This document shows, piece by piece, positions 1 to 9,825 of a DNA stretch of 64,000 nt. Position numbers and translations under genes: made by a program. The DNA lies in contig CAICTM010000170.1 in NCBI GenBank assembly GCA_903772945.1, forward strand, positions 1-64,000, given 5' to 3'. Origin of the DNA: Seminavis robusta. Taxonomy: Eukaryota; Bacillariophyta; Bacillariophyceae; Naviculales; Naviculaceae. Below the pieces are notes generated by a model. That model ran no database searches. It was not told the origin of the DNA and saw only the letters and a program-made list of their open reading frames with translations. Numbering within the stretch: position 1 is the stretch's first letter; each line of letters starts with the position of its first letter.

Positions 1-2
1 CC

Positions 3-792
3 TCCCTTCAGTATCGTACCGTACTGGTATGGTACCTATTTGCGCGCTTCGCTGCATTGCACACAGCACTTGATGCTACTACCGCAGCAAGCATATTCGA
101 GACTTTGAAGTCAAATGATAGACGAGATGAAGTGATGGACGCATGCAAACATAAAATTACCGCAATTGTGGTTCGAAATTTTCTTGCAGAGGTTTTGGAG
201 GACTTTGATGTCGAAGAAGGCGTCACTCCAGCGACTCCAAGAAAGCCCACCAAGATTTTTGATTTGAAGAAAGAAGCTGTAGAGCATCTTTTTACGCTTA
301 ATGCGTTAGCCCCGGGAATGGCAAAACCGCAAGAAAGCTCATCTATATCGAGCAACGGCAATATGGCTTCCGTCCATTTTGAGTTTGATCGCACAGTAGA
401 ATTGGAAGCCTTTCGTGTTGCCATCACCGCGGCGTTGGCGTGGTACGGGCACCAAAGAATTCAAGGAGGAAGCTGAAAAAATCTTCCACAAAGACAAGGA
501 AGAATACACCGCGTCTTTCGAATACGTCATCAAGGGATATAGCCCGGATGAAGCGAAGACAACCGACAACCGACAACCGACAGCCTTTACTATACGACTC
601 AATGTCGTCTGCGGCCAACACTTCGTTTTCGACGTGGAGCAAGAAACGCAGCCTCTCGGCGGGTACTCTCCAAAGCCTTTTTTGGTACGTTTTCATCCAG
701 CAGGGGCCGGGACGCTAAGTTTCCTTTCCAAAATTCCCCAAAACCCCATGTTGGCAAAAAGTTCCAGGAGGTCGTCTCTTGGCGAGAGTTAG
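3..792 (+). pseudogene. Unrecognised decayed reading frames at window start
   Basis: Two overlapping forward frames look like pieces of one protein-coding sequence. The first is open from base 3 to 476 and reads as a mixed charged protein with a segment ending FEFDRTVELEAFRVAI. The second (about 440-792) continues in another frame with GTKEFKEEAEKIFHKDKEEY and a Phe/Val-rich part. Charged composition and good continuity across the frame change near 450 suggest a coding origin with one indel. I do not recognise a family. The 5' end may lie outside the window. The alternative is chance open frames; the evidence is weak. Confidence 0.3.
558..582. repeat. Three 7-bp tandem units GACAACC
   Basis: GACAACC is repeated three times and followed by a partial fourth unit (GACA). 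It lies inside the second decayed reading frame, and its 7-bp period shifts the frame, which fits a sequence no longer under coding constraint. Confidence 0.7.
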
Positions 793-799
793 CGCTATA

Positions 800-929
800 T
801 ACGAGCAGCTTCGATTTTTCTTATTCAAACGCGTGCCGCTCTTTCTGGTACACTTCTACGCGAGCTCTCGTAGAAGTGTACGAGAAAACCCGGCACGCGT
901 TTGAATCTTTGAAATCGAAGCTGCTCGTA
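800..929. repeat. Long inverted repeat (hairpin), arms about 60 bp
   Basis: The left arm from 800 (TACGAGCAGCTTCGATTT) is the reverse complement of the right arm ending at 929. Matching blocks include TTCAAACGCGTGCCG and TACACTTCTA, with only a few mismatches or short unequal stretches. The centre is the near-palindrome CGCGAGCTCTCG around 860-870, so there is almost no loop. It carries no reading frame. It may be a foldback or MITE-like element, or a recent inverted duplication; no target-site duplication is obvious. Confidence 0.85.
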
Positions 930-1354
930 CTCCGTTCCGACTGGAGGCACTGTCATGGGAGGCCGTATTTGCAAGGCAAGGTGACCGGACTCATGTCAAA
1001 ACATTCATACATTTTTGGTTTTGCCATTGGGCGGGGCACCAGTATCATCTTCGAAGTGGATCTCTTGATGATGTGGTCATATTTCATAACAACTAGCTAG
1101 AACAGCAACTATGATCAACTAATATCTTCACGTCTTTGTACCTACCGGTAGTTTTGGATGATGCAGCGGCGCTGGTCATCATCTTGCATCGTAAACGTTT
1201 TCGAAGCTAGTAGCTGTACCGTTAGCAGTATTCCACGGCTTACAACCAACTATAGTCTACGCTAAACTCCGGTACTGGGTACCAGGTCAGTGCGCTTCCA
1301 TTCATATGTATATATGTTCTCACTTTTAAGATTTTAGGTCGGTTGTTTCGTATC

Positions 1355-1440
1355 GGATTGAATGTATTCGAATGTATTCGAATTAAATCGAGTAGAATCG
1401 AAATCGAATCGAGATTCGGAATCGATCGAATCGAATCAAA
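1355..1440. repeat. Degenerate GAATC/TCGAAT simple repeat
   Basis: The stretch is built of irregular GAATC, TCGAAT and TATTCGAATG units, AT-rich and partly palindromic. It lies in the non-coding gap upstream of the EF-hand locus. No gene was seen between 930 and 1697. Confidence 0.6.
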
Positions 1441-1697
1441 CGAGAACTCAATGGCGAATCTATGCTCAACCCCACGGGACAAGCAGAAAGATACCCTCCC
1501 TCACCGGGTGCTTTCACACAGGTCTGCGGGCATCGCTCATGTTGAGTACCACCATTCTCGGACAAGCCCAAGGATGGAGGACCCAGGATGTTTCCAATGA
1601 GTGACCATGGTTGCTGGTCGAGCCACTGAGTTTATCGATAAAGGGGATCAAGTACTAGTAGAGTAAAATTTCAACCGCGCTCCAGAATAGACGAACC

Positions 1698-2320
1698 ATG
1701 TCCACGGACACTTCTTCTCGAGGTGTCAAGAAGGACAAACATGCGGCCCGCAAGGAGTCCGATGCCATGTTCCAAGAAATGGATGCCGACCAGAGCAGTA
1801 GTGCTTCGCAAGAAGAAATTGCCAAGTTTGTGGCGTCCAACTCCCAGCTGTGGTCCGAGCTCAGCAGAAAAGTCATGCAGCCACCGGAAGTTGTAATTCA
1901 GGTTGCCACTCGAGTGGCCATGGAGTTGACAAGTGGAAAAGAAGGACAAGCAGCTCTGGATGCAGAGCTCACTCCAGAGCAGTTTCATCAATTTAGAAAG
2001 AAATATATTCTGGATTCCACAGGATCAGAGGAGTTCTATCAACGAGCTGTGTTGCCAACTATGATAAAGACAGCAGTGGGGAATTGGATGCAAAGGAACT
2101 GGACCAGTTTCTTGATACCATCTATGAGTCAAGAAGTGTTGTGAAAGGGATAATCACACTTCCTCCCAAGAAGAAGATGAGAAACCTGATCATGAAGCGC
2201 TATGATGTTGATGGCGGTGGAGGGCTTTCTTTTGGAGAAATCAGGGGCGTTCTGAGTGGTGGAACCGCTGCTTTGGTTGCTTTGGGAATGACTGCTGATG
2301 ATGAAGAGGAAGAGACGTGA
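1698..2320 (+). pseudogene. EF-hand calcium-binding protein, copy 1 (frame-broken)
   Basis: The ATG at 1698 opens a frame with a first EF-hand-like loop (DADQSSSASQEE), a helix-rich middle ending PEQFHQFRKKYILDS, then a frame change near 2054. The reading continues in another frame with DKDSSGELDAKEL and DVDGGGGLSFGEI loops and an acidic end (ADDEEEET) stopping at 2320. Comparison with copy 2 immediately downstream shows that a single missing base explains the break. EF-hand proteins bind Ca2+ through 12-residue acidic loops, so the ancestral product was probably a soluble Ca2+ sensor. It could be a recent pseudogene or a base-call error; nearby breaks favour real decay. Confidence 0.7.
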
Positions 2321-3128
2321 TGGCGACGACGACGACGACGACGACAGACGACGATGATGATGACGACGACGATGATGATGATAGTAGTAACAGTGATAAA
2401 GATGACAAAGTTGATGACAGCGACGATGAAGACTCGGAGGATGAGAAAGAAGACGACAAAGATGGTACTGGTGGGCAAGAAGCCATGGACGCCTCTATTG
2501 TGCATGCACAAGCAATCAGATGCGTTGTTTCAGCAAATGGACAAAGACAACAGCAGTGGTGCTTCTAGAGAGGAAATCGCTCAATTTGTCTCCTCCAATG
2601 CACAGTTGTGGGCCAAGCTGAGCGTCAAACTAAACCAACCAGCACAAGTTGTCATTCAGGTTGCTACAAGAGTGGCTATGGAATTGGCCAGTGGAAAGGA
2701 GGGGCAAGCTGCCCTGGATGCTGAGCTCTCCCCAGAGCAGTTCCATCAATTCAGGAAGAAGTATGTACTGGACTCATCAGGATCAGAGGAGTTCTTTCAC
2801 CGTGCGGTCTTCGCAAACTATGATAAGGACAACAGTGGCGAGCTGGATGCAGAAGAGTTGGAACAGTTTCTTGATACAATCTATGAATCAAGAAGTGTTG
2901 TAAAGGGAGTGATCACACTTCCTCCCAAGGAGAAAATGAGAGATGCAATCATGAAGCAGTGTGACACCGATGGTGGTGGGGGCTTTCATACAAGGAAATC
3001 AGTGGCATCCTAAGTGGTGGAACATCTGCATTGGTTGCTTTGAGCTCAACTGTGGCAGAGGACACGGAAGAGGAAGAACACAAGACAGAGGAGGGCGACA
3101 TGGAGTTCTGCTGTGCAAGGCGCGGACA
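2321..3128 (+). pseudogene. EF-hand calcium-binding protein, copy 2 with acidic linker (frame-broken)
   Basis: This is a tandem duplicate of the upstream EF-hand unit. It begins with a GAC/GAT-rich tract (about 2337-2480) coding poly-Asp and a Ser/Asp/Glu linker in one frame. It then switches frame near 2500 to QSDALFQQMDKDNSSGAS, helix PEQFHQFRKKYVLDS, and a canonical loop DKDNSGELDAEE. A third loop starts CDTDGGGG near 2965 and the frame changes again near 2985; the right continuation reads KEISGILSGGTSALVALSS and runs to about 3128. Together with copy 1 at least four frame changes fall within 1.3 kb. The protein-level match to copy 1 is very high, so duplication was recent or the copies were homogenised. 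Confidence 0.7.
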
Positions 3129-3754
3129 ATGAAGTCGGTCGTCGACGTCACGCATGGCAGCACGTCCTCTTGAAAAGTTACTGAAACGCCGGAGGAAGCT
3201 CTGAACAAGAGGAAGAGAAGAGGAAATCGGAGTCTGAAAGAAGATGAGGAGGAAGAAGATAGAAGAAGAAGCAGATGGTGAGGTAGGTTATGCATCGAAT
3301 CCTGGTGTGGGAGAAGAAGCAGTGGAGCATGTTCATGCAGACGAGATGGCTCAGCAAAAGGAAGCGGAGACCAGGCCGCATGGGGACGTTGAAGCGCGCT
3401 TGCAGCATCTGTCCCCGAATCTTCAGGAGAACTGACATGAGACCGGATAAATCAGAAGAAGGGAGAATCAGTCCATCGAGGACTTAAAGTGGAGGCTGCG
3501 GCATCGTCCCCGGATGCTTCAGGAATCCGACGCTGCTTCAGAGGTAGGGGGGCGTAGAAGAAGTGAGGCAGAAGCCGTTATGACGAAGCGAAGACACAAG
3601 ACGACCGCGGACTGACCAGCGGGGAGACAGTGGATAGATGGTGAGGCATGAATGAGGCCGAGGCGCCGTTGCAAACCAAAGACCACAGACGAGTCGAAGA
3701 ACTACCGAAAGTCAGAATACCCTGAGCGAGGATGGAAACTGAAGACAGCAGCCG
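3129..3754 (+). other. Degenerate low-complexity stretch between EF-hand copy 2 and the Ala/Glu-rich frame
   Basis: Short forward frames here are rich in Glu, Arg and Lys (for example EEAVEHVHADEMAQQKEAET near 3300-3370) but none is long. The composition matches the flanking frames, so it may be decayed coding sequence linking them. No independent gene was seen. Confidence 0.4.
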
Positions 3755-4372
3755 ATGTGGAAAAACCAGCAGAAACATCAGCATCAATGCCCACGTACTG
3801 CTACTACTACATCAGGAGCTGTAGAAGGTGCTGAGGAAATAGAGAAGGGCAGGGAGAGAGTGGAAACAGAGGCCGCCGTCCATCCGGAAGAACCAGCAGA
3901 AACAGCCAGCTCCAATGCCGATGCTTCGCCAGAACCCGTCGGAACATCTGTGGAGGAGCAGATTGAGACAAAAGAGGCAGGTAAACACGGGGCTGCAGCC
4001 ACAGTCGAGGCAGAAGCGGCAGTTTCAACCACAAAGCCCGCTGAAGAGGTCACAGCTGTCAAAAAAGAGGCATCAGAGACTCCAATCCCTACGACTTTGT
4101 CCGAGCCAGCAAAAACAGGAAAAGCAAAGCCAGAGGAGAAGCCAAAGCCAGAGAAGCCAACTAAACCGTCTCCACAGCAGAATGGTGCACAGGTTCGGAA
4201 AGAAGAGGTGGACCTTTCAGAGGCTGATGTCGCAGCAGGTGCCGCCGCCGCAGTGACAGCAAAAGAAAAGGGGAAGAAAGAAGAAGAAGAACCATTGGAG
4301 TGTCCTTGCTGTGAATGGCTGGCCGATGTCTTTGGCCGTCGAAACCGCAAGAAAGCCCCCAAGGGTTCTTGA
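3755..4372 (+). CDS. Ala/Glu/Pro-rich low-complexity protein or 3' end of the EF-hand gene
   Basis: An open frame of about 205 codons, dominated by Ala, Glu, Thr, Pro and Lys (for example EEPAETASSNADASPEPVG and KPEEKPKPEKPTKPSP). It ends in a compact Cys/Arg-rich tail CPCCEWLADVFGRRNRKK, which looks like a functional terminus (possible acylation or metal site; inference). Low-complexity tails like this commonly follow folded domains in such genomes, and no clear start codon context is present. It may be the C-terminal part of the EF-hand locus upstream rather than a gene of its own. Confidence 0.4.
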   Translation: MWKNQQKHQHQCPRTATTTSGAVEGAEEIEKGRERVETEAAVHPEEPAETASSNADASPEPVGTSVEEQIETKEAGKHGAAATVEAEAAVSTTKPAEEVTAVKKEASETPIPTTLSEPAKTGKAKPEEKPKPEKPTKPSPQQNGAQVRKEEVDLSEADVAAGAAAAVTAKEKGKKEEEEPLECPCCEWLADVFGRRNRKKAPKGS

Positions 4373-4860
4373 AACGGGAAGATAGGTCGACACGACAGAA
4401 AAGCAACGACGCGACAAGTCGGGGTTCAAATGATTAGAAGCAACTGGAGGTGGGATCAACGAAATTGGTGCCGTACTCTAGGTAGCTAAGCAGCGAGGAA
4501 CTCCTCATGTAAATAGCGCTACGTACTCAACATAGTTGAAGACAACTGCAGCAGGCTGCAATGGAGATACTGCTCTCTCCAGAGCATGCTGAGTAGATAG
4601 AAGTGGAGACAACCGACGACACGAATGCGGGAGGCACCAGGAAACTCCAGCACTAGCTAGCAACAAAAGCAATTGCGGCGTGTAGAAGCTATTACGGCTC
4701 TGCAAGCTAAGCTTAACGGTACCGTCTAGCTAGTACCAGTACCAGGTACCCTGCACCAAGCTACCGGTAGCAGCAACAACCCTGTCGAAACAGTGCCCAA
4801 TGTCAAAGAGAAGCCCATTGTGCTTTGCAAACCAGAAGCAAAGAGCGAGACTTATTATGA
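4373..4860. other. Intergenic, GCTAGC and GGTACC palindromes
   Basis: No gene seen. It contains CTAGCTAG and overlapping KpnI-like palindromes (GGTACCGTC, CAGGTACCCTG, CTACCGGTAG) near 4717-4770, a motif that recurs in most gaps of this window. Confidence 0.6.
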
Positions 4861-6949
4861 TTGCCAGAACCGAACCAATGTGGAAGCGAATCAAACCTAG
4901 GAGAACCGAGATGCTTCACCTTTTGCACAAGTCCGAAGAAGCAGAAGGATCGATCAAATACGGGCATGATGGGGGATGAGCGAAAGGACGTCAATGCCGA
5001 GGAGGAGGACATTGTCATTCAACCTTCAGCACCTGCATCTGTAGTGGAAGTGCCTTCTGGTGATGCTCATGGTGCCGAGAAAGAAAATTCAGTCTTATCA
5101 AATTGCCCTATTAATTCGACAACGATACACCATGTTGTGACCAATCATGGACTGAGGCGTTAACTCCAAGATCGCAGGGCGAAATTGAAGGGTTCAGGGA
5201 CTGCCGTTCCATGGACTCGTCCTCCGATTATCAAGGGAGGACTATGTCGACACAGGGTCAACAAAAGCAGCAATGGGTGCGCTTCTATTACAACATCAGC
5301 TTCACACCTGGCGGCAAGAACTTCGCTTGTCAAGGGCGGGCTCCCAACAAAGCGAGGTCGAAACGGCAAAGAAACGCAGAGAATGTCCTGAACAACAGTG
5401 AGGTTCACGAAGCCGAGGAGGAAGAAGAGGGCGACGACGAAGAAGAAGCAGAGAACTTTGTTTCAGGAGACGAAGAGGAATCGGAAATCTCTGGCTCCTT
5501 CAATGTCCAACATGAAGAGGAACAAGCAGAGGAAGAAGTGTTTGTTTCATGTTCCTTCAGGTCGACATCTCGAGACGTCGATGATTACCGTGAACCCCAT
5601 CAAATTCTAGACGGATCTGACACTGATCTCGTAGAGGCCACGCCCGTTGTCATGCTGGACATAGAACAACAATTTGGCATGATTGTGATGGAAGCCCATC
5701 CAGTGGACTTAGAAGGTGCCAAGGAAAGAAAAGACAAGCGTCAGAAGAAGTTCCAAAGAGACTGTGCCAAAGTTTTCGTTTTGATGACGCTTCTCTTGTT
5801 GGCAGTTGTGTTGGGGGTTGTCTTTGGAATGCTAAGCAGAAGATCGACATCTACCACCAAAATCATCAAGACGTCTACAGCAGATGATGCGCCAACCAAT
5901 GCGAATGCATCGGGCATGCCATCCATGCTGAGCCGCCTTTTCCCCAACAGTTCTCTCGCAACTTATACATCAACAGATTGACAGGACCCATTCCCTCAGA
6001 GGTCGGCTTCCTCACTGCGCTGGATCATTGGTCCCTGCACGATAATACCTTAACCCATTCCATTCCCAGTGAGATTGGTCAATTGCGCATGTTGCGGAAT
6101 CTTTGGATTTTTAACAATTCACTATCTTTGCCGAGCGAGATCGGCCGGTTACAAGGGCTAGAGGAACTCTACGGTGGCTACAATTCCCTGTCCGTCATTC
6201 CCAGCGAAATGGGTTTGATGACCAACATGACAATATTTCATTTGCATGAGAATGCATTGAGTGGCTCGATTCCAACAGACCTTGGAAGGTTATCGAATCT
6301 TTCGCGGTTGAGCCTTCGTGGCAATACTCTCACGAGTACCATTCCAAGTGAATTGGGGAAACTGACTTCATTGTTCAAACTTCATTGGCTCTTCCTTCAC
6401 AACAATCTATTGACTTCTGCTGTGCCAAGCGAGGTAGGGGGTTTGTTTCGATCCTTTTTCTGGGATGACTCAAATCGGCTTTCGTTGTCCATTAACCTGA
6501 TCACAAGTGTACCAAGCGAGATTGGCTTGAGCTGGGGTCTGGGCTTTCTGCTGCTTGACAACAATGCATTGACGAGTATTCCGAGTGAGCTTTTCATGTT
6601 GGCAGAGCTGCGAACACTGGCCTTGTCCAACAACATGCTCTCTGGTCAGCTGCAATCTGAGTTTGGCCTTTTGTCAAACTTTGAACAGCTTTTCTTAGAT
6701 GGCACGAACCTGACGGGTCCCATACCCCCCGAAGTTGCCCACCTTGTGTCGCACGCATCCTTGGGAGTTCTCAACATTCGCAACAACAGCTTGCCTGGTG
6801 TTCTTTCCAAGAATGATATTTGTAGATTGGGGATGCCTTCGTGCACATACCGTAGTACCTGGTACTACGATCGCATAGCTTTCAAGAATTGCTCTTTGGA
6901 CTACGATTGCAGTGACTCCCTCTGTGGATGTGATGCGTGTCCTTGTTAG
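4861..6949 (+). pseudogene. Transmembrane leucine-rich-repeat receptor-like protein (frame-broken)
   Basis: Three collinear frames make up the locus. 4861-5163 is a short N-terminal frame. 5211-5981 has an acidic cytosolic-type region, a basic stretch (ERKDKRQKKFQRD), then one transmembrane helix (VFVLMTLLLLAVVLGVVFGM, about 5770-5830). 5978-6949 encodes about ten 24-residue LRRs of the plant type (SGSIPTDLGRLSNLSRLSL) and a Cys-rich end (CSDSLCGCDACPC). The LRR frame is continuous upstream as NLYINRLTGPIPSEVG but is out of frame with the membrane segment, so a deletion or indel near 5950 separates them. The expected LRR N-cap region is missing. Cytosol-TM-LRR order is typical of diatom LRR receptor-like proteins (family knowledge). 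It is probably a pseudogene; an unseen intron is a less likely explanation. Confidence 0.65.
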
Positions 6950-7569
6950 AACAGCAGCACGTAACATGGCCATCAGCAATGGTACTGACTATTCGGTGGA
7001 CAACGATGAGAGTGGCAACGTTTCTATGAGCATGGTACCGGTACGTTGGAAGAAGGGAGAGGAACGTTTTGATTGATAGAGCGGAAGCCGGCCTTTGATA
7101 CGAGTAGCCTGTATGCCCACCACAGACACTCCCTCCAATGACATGAGCTCGCACCGTAGCTGGCTACTGGTAAGTTGGAAAGGGTTTCTAGCTGCTGACT
7201 GTTGAACACGCGGCCTGAGTACCGTACTAGGATACCGTATCGTCTGCGGTGTGCGAAGTGGAATGTTGTCAGGTGGAAACGAAGGTACAGAAAGCTACAT
7301 GTAAGAGAGGAGGAGATTGAAGCATTGCCAGCGAGGCAGCCTTGTTCCGCACATCTATCTTCTCTAATGCTGGGTATCGGTAGACTATTTATTTTTCTGT
7401 GCTGTTATTGGACAGCAAACTTAGTCTAAGCATATTGCTTCTCGACAAGCTAGCTGGCTAGAGGATGTATCATTCGGCAAGCCAGAGCTAAAGCAAGTAC
7501 GCGCGAATATAGTTATAACCAGAACTAAGAATACGACCGTATGTACCAGCAAGCTAGGTAGCTATCTAC
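6950..7569. other. Intergenic gap, no gene seen
   Basis: AT-moderate DNA with GGTACCGG (near 7034) and GCTAGCTGGCTAG (near 7450). Open frames are short and without recognisable content. It lies between the 3' ends of the convergent LRR locus and phytochelatin synthase. Confidence 0.5.
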
Positions 7570-9117
7570 TCATTGATTGTCATCACTCATATCAATGGCA
7601 TGGCGCAAAAGATCTGCTTCCACCAATAGTTGGGTTCTTGCGTCGTCGTCATTCTCATTATTCTCTTTTGGCAACAACCCCACAACCTCGCGTCGTCGCT
7701 CTTCGGAGAGCGATGCCAGATAGACTATAAAGATGGCTTCTTGCGGTGTCATGTCGAGTGAGCGACTGTAATTGATTCGACACTTGCAACAGGCTGATGG
7801 GAAGGCTCCATGCGGCACTTGGTCCATCAATTGTCGAATGCACGCTCGTACATTGGAAATCAAGGCCTTGATTTGTTCCGTGGCATCGTCACTTTCTAGA
7901 GGAGTGAATTGCGGTTCCATCATTTGCCACACAAAGGCAGGCTTGGAACTGTCTTGGGTCCAAAAGGCAATGACTTGATCCAGCGTGACTTCTTCTTTGG
8001 TGGCGTTAGCAGCCAAGAATTCCTTGTACTGTCGTCGCACGGGATTTTGTTTGCGTTGCGATCGAAACAAGAGCGACGGTTGCAAGATTGGTGCTGCTTC
8101 TTGCGTTTGGTGTTGTTGATCAAAATCCCGTAACACGAGGTACCCACGGGACCGGTTGGTTGTCGGATCGACGGGTTTCATGGCATCCCACAAGAGGGGA
8201 ACGCTGACCCAATGAGGACCGTACTTGAAGCGTGCCGTATCCATCACCAAAACGGAATCCGATGCAGCATCGTATGCGGCAATGGGCGAAAAGTGTCCGG
8301 ATCCTGTCTGTCCCAAGACTTTGCGCGAATAGGACACCACCAAGAGTTCGTCGGGCGTCGTCGAACCGACACATGCCTGTTGTACGGCACGTCGAAAGTC
8401 TTCCACACTACTACTAGTAGTACTAGTATTTTTGTCGTCCCCATCTTGAGGAGCAGCAGCAGCATAGACCGTGTCGACAAAGAGTCCTTGACAAATGGCC
8501 AAACAGCGAAAATCTTGGATTGTAATTCCCGTTTGTTTGACCTCTTCTAAATCTAAACAACAATTGAGCATTGTTTCTTCGTACCACCGCCAAGGTCCCT
8601 TCCAAGGTTTGCGAGGATCCACGGCCAGGGCATTCAAGACCATTACCAAAGTGGTCATGCCACAAAAGGCGGGTTCCGGCTGTGTCGTATATTGTTCCAT
8701 CAAGACAAAGAAAGATTTCACGCCCTTGTTTGCCATGGCCGAGGCAAACCGTTCTTGGCCTTGGGGCGAACTCAATGCTGTACAAGAATCGGGAAGGGGA
8801 CGACGATAAAACGTTCGTCGAGGAGGAACACTGCTAGTAGTAGGCGTGGCCAAAGCTTTGGCTTTAGAGCAACTCATCGTAAAAAAGGAGAGTACAAACA
8901 GAACCACAGGGAGGGAACAGCGGAACCAGCGCCACACACTGAAGTGAGGAAAAGACAAGACTCTCCTGTGGGTGTGGTGAAAGTGAAGATGCCGCACAAG
9001 ACGATGCATCCTCCACGGCAGAGTTGTGGCTGTTGCCAAACAGACAACAACCTTTGGTCGTCCTATCCTCTCAGTCACGGATACTGTTGACTGGGCCCCA
9101 GCCCAATACTCCCGCAC
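7570..9117 (-). CDS. PCS: Phytochelatin synthase (glutathione gamma-glutamylcysteinyltransferase)
   Basis: The enzyme condenses gamma-Glu-Cys units from glutathione into phytochelatins, which chelate Cd and other heavy metals. The papain-like catalytic domain is clear: YRRPLP and QGQERFASAMA, the nucleophile Cys152 in PEPAFCGMTTLVMVLNAL, the PRKPWKGPWRWYEETML signature, His275 in GSGHFSPIAAY and Asp293 in VMDTARFKYGPHWV. The order and spacing match the known Cys-His-Asp triad. The domain is preceded by about 90 extra residues with a hydrophobic segment (SLPVVLFVLSFF, about 68-79) before CSKAKALA, suggesting a signal or organelle-targeting leader. Met37 is an alternative start. The C-terminal part, after about residue 330, is variable, Cys-poor compared with plant enzymes and ends in an acidic region. 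No intron. Confidence 0.93.
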   Translation of the reverse strand: MREYWAGAQSTVSVTERIGRPKVVVCLATATTLPWRMHRLVRHLHFHHTHRRVLSFPHFSVWRWFRCSLPVVLFVLSFFTMSCSKAKALATPTTSSVPPRRTFYRRPLPDSCTALSSPQGQERFASAMANKGVKSFFVLMEQYTTQPEPAFCGMTTLVMVLNALAVDPRKPWKGPWRWYEETMLNCCLDLEEVKQTGITIQDFRCLAICQGLFVDTVYAAAAPQDGDDKNTSTTSSSVEDFRRAVQQACVGSTTPDELLVVSYSRKVLGQTGSGHFSPIAAYDAASDSVLVMDTARFKYGPHWVSVPLLWDAMKPVDPTTNRSRGYLVLRDFDQQHQTQEAAPILQPSLLFRSQRKQNPVRRQYKEFLAANATKEEVTLDQVIAFWTQDSSKPAFVWQMMEPQFTPLESDDATEQIKALISNVRACIRQLMDQVPHGAFPSACCKCRINYSRSLDMTPQEAIFIVYLASLSEERRREVVGLLPKENNENDDDARTQLLVEADLLRHAIDMSDDNQ

Positions 9118-9825
9118 TCAGAAGGCGCATAAATTAGGGGGTTTTAGAGTAGGGAAATTATCTACGGAAAATTAATTGTTCGTCACTTCGAAAGTGAGCA
9201 AGTGGACCTAGCACGCTACCGTACGGCTATGCATAGCTACTGGTAGCTAGTTTAGGAGAAGAGAGGTTGCGCCTTGCGATTGTATCGACTTCGAACCCAT
9301 TTTAGTTGGACAGTGGTTACAGCAATTCTGCCGTCTAGTAGGAAGGAGCAAATACAGCTCCAACTATCAAAAGAAGGCAAGATGAAGAAAGAACCATTCC
9401 AGTGACGAAAAGGAAGCAGGTGTTGGTCAGTACACTGTACTTCGTCACCACGTCGACGATACGATGTAGGTATAATTATATAGGGAGTGAGTAGAGTCGG
9501 AAGATCTAATCAGTGGTGCAGGGATGCGAAGCATGTAGCAAAGTTCTAATAAGGTATGGCAATAGTGGTCTATGAGTAAAACTTTCTTGTGGAACTTGTT
9601 GTCTATCATAGGTTGTATTATGTTATGTTGGTATCATCCGGGTATCGAGCTGCTTGTCGCTGTTGTTAGTACATGTGCTGTCATGTAGCCATGTATGCTC
9701 CTTTTGTACTCCGGAATCAGTACCACTCGTCTACAAAATTTATTGTGAATCTTCGGCGGCTTGGCACCAGGGTGGTTACGTGCCCACCGAATCGGATCTT
9801 TGTTCTTCTCGTGCATGCTCTACGA
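9118..9825. other. Intergenic gap between tandem minus-strand genes
   Basis: Presumed promoter of phytochelatin synthase (9118 side) and 3' region of the ankyrin gene (9825 side). No gene or metal-response motif that I can defend was seen. Confidence 0.4.

Noticed and set aside
2200-2511. Minus-strand Val/Ile/Ser-rich frames that look like membrane proteins
   Set aside because: They are the reverse reading of the GAC/GAT poly-Asp tract.
9280-9305. GGGTTCGAAGTCG on the minus strand as a tRNA T-arm
   Set aside because: No acceptor or anticodon stem at the right distances.
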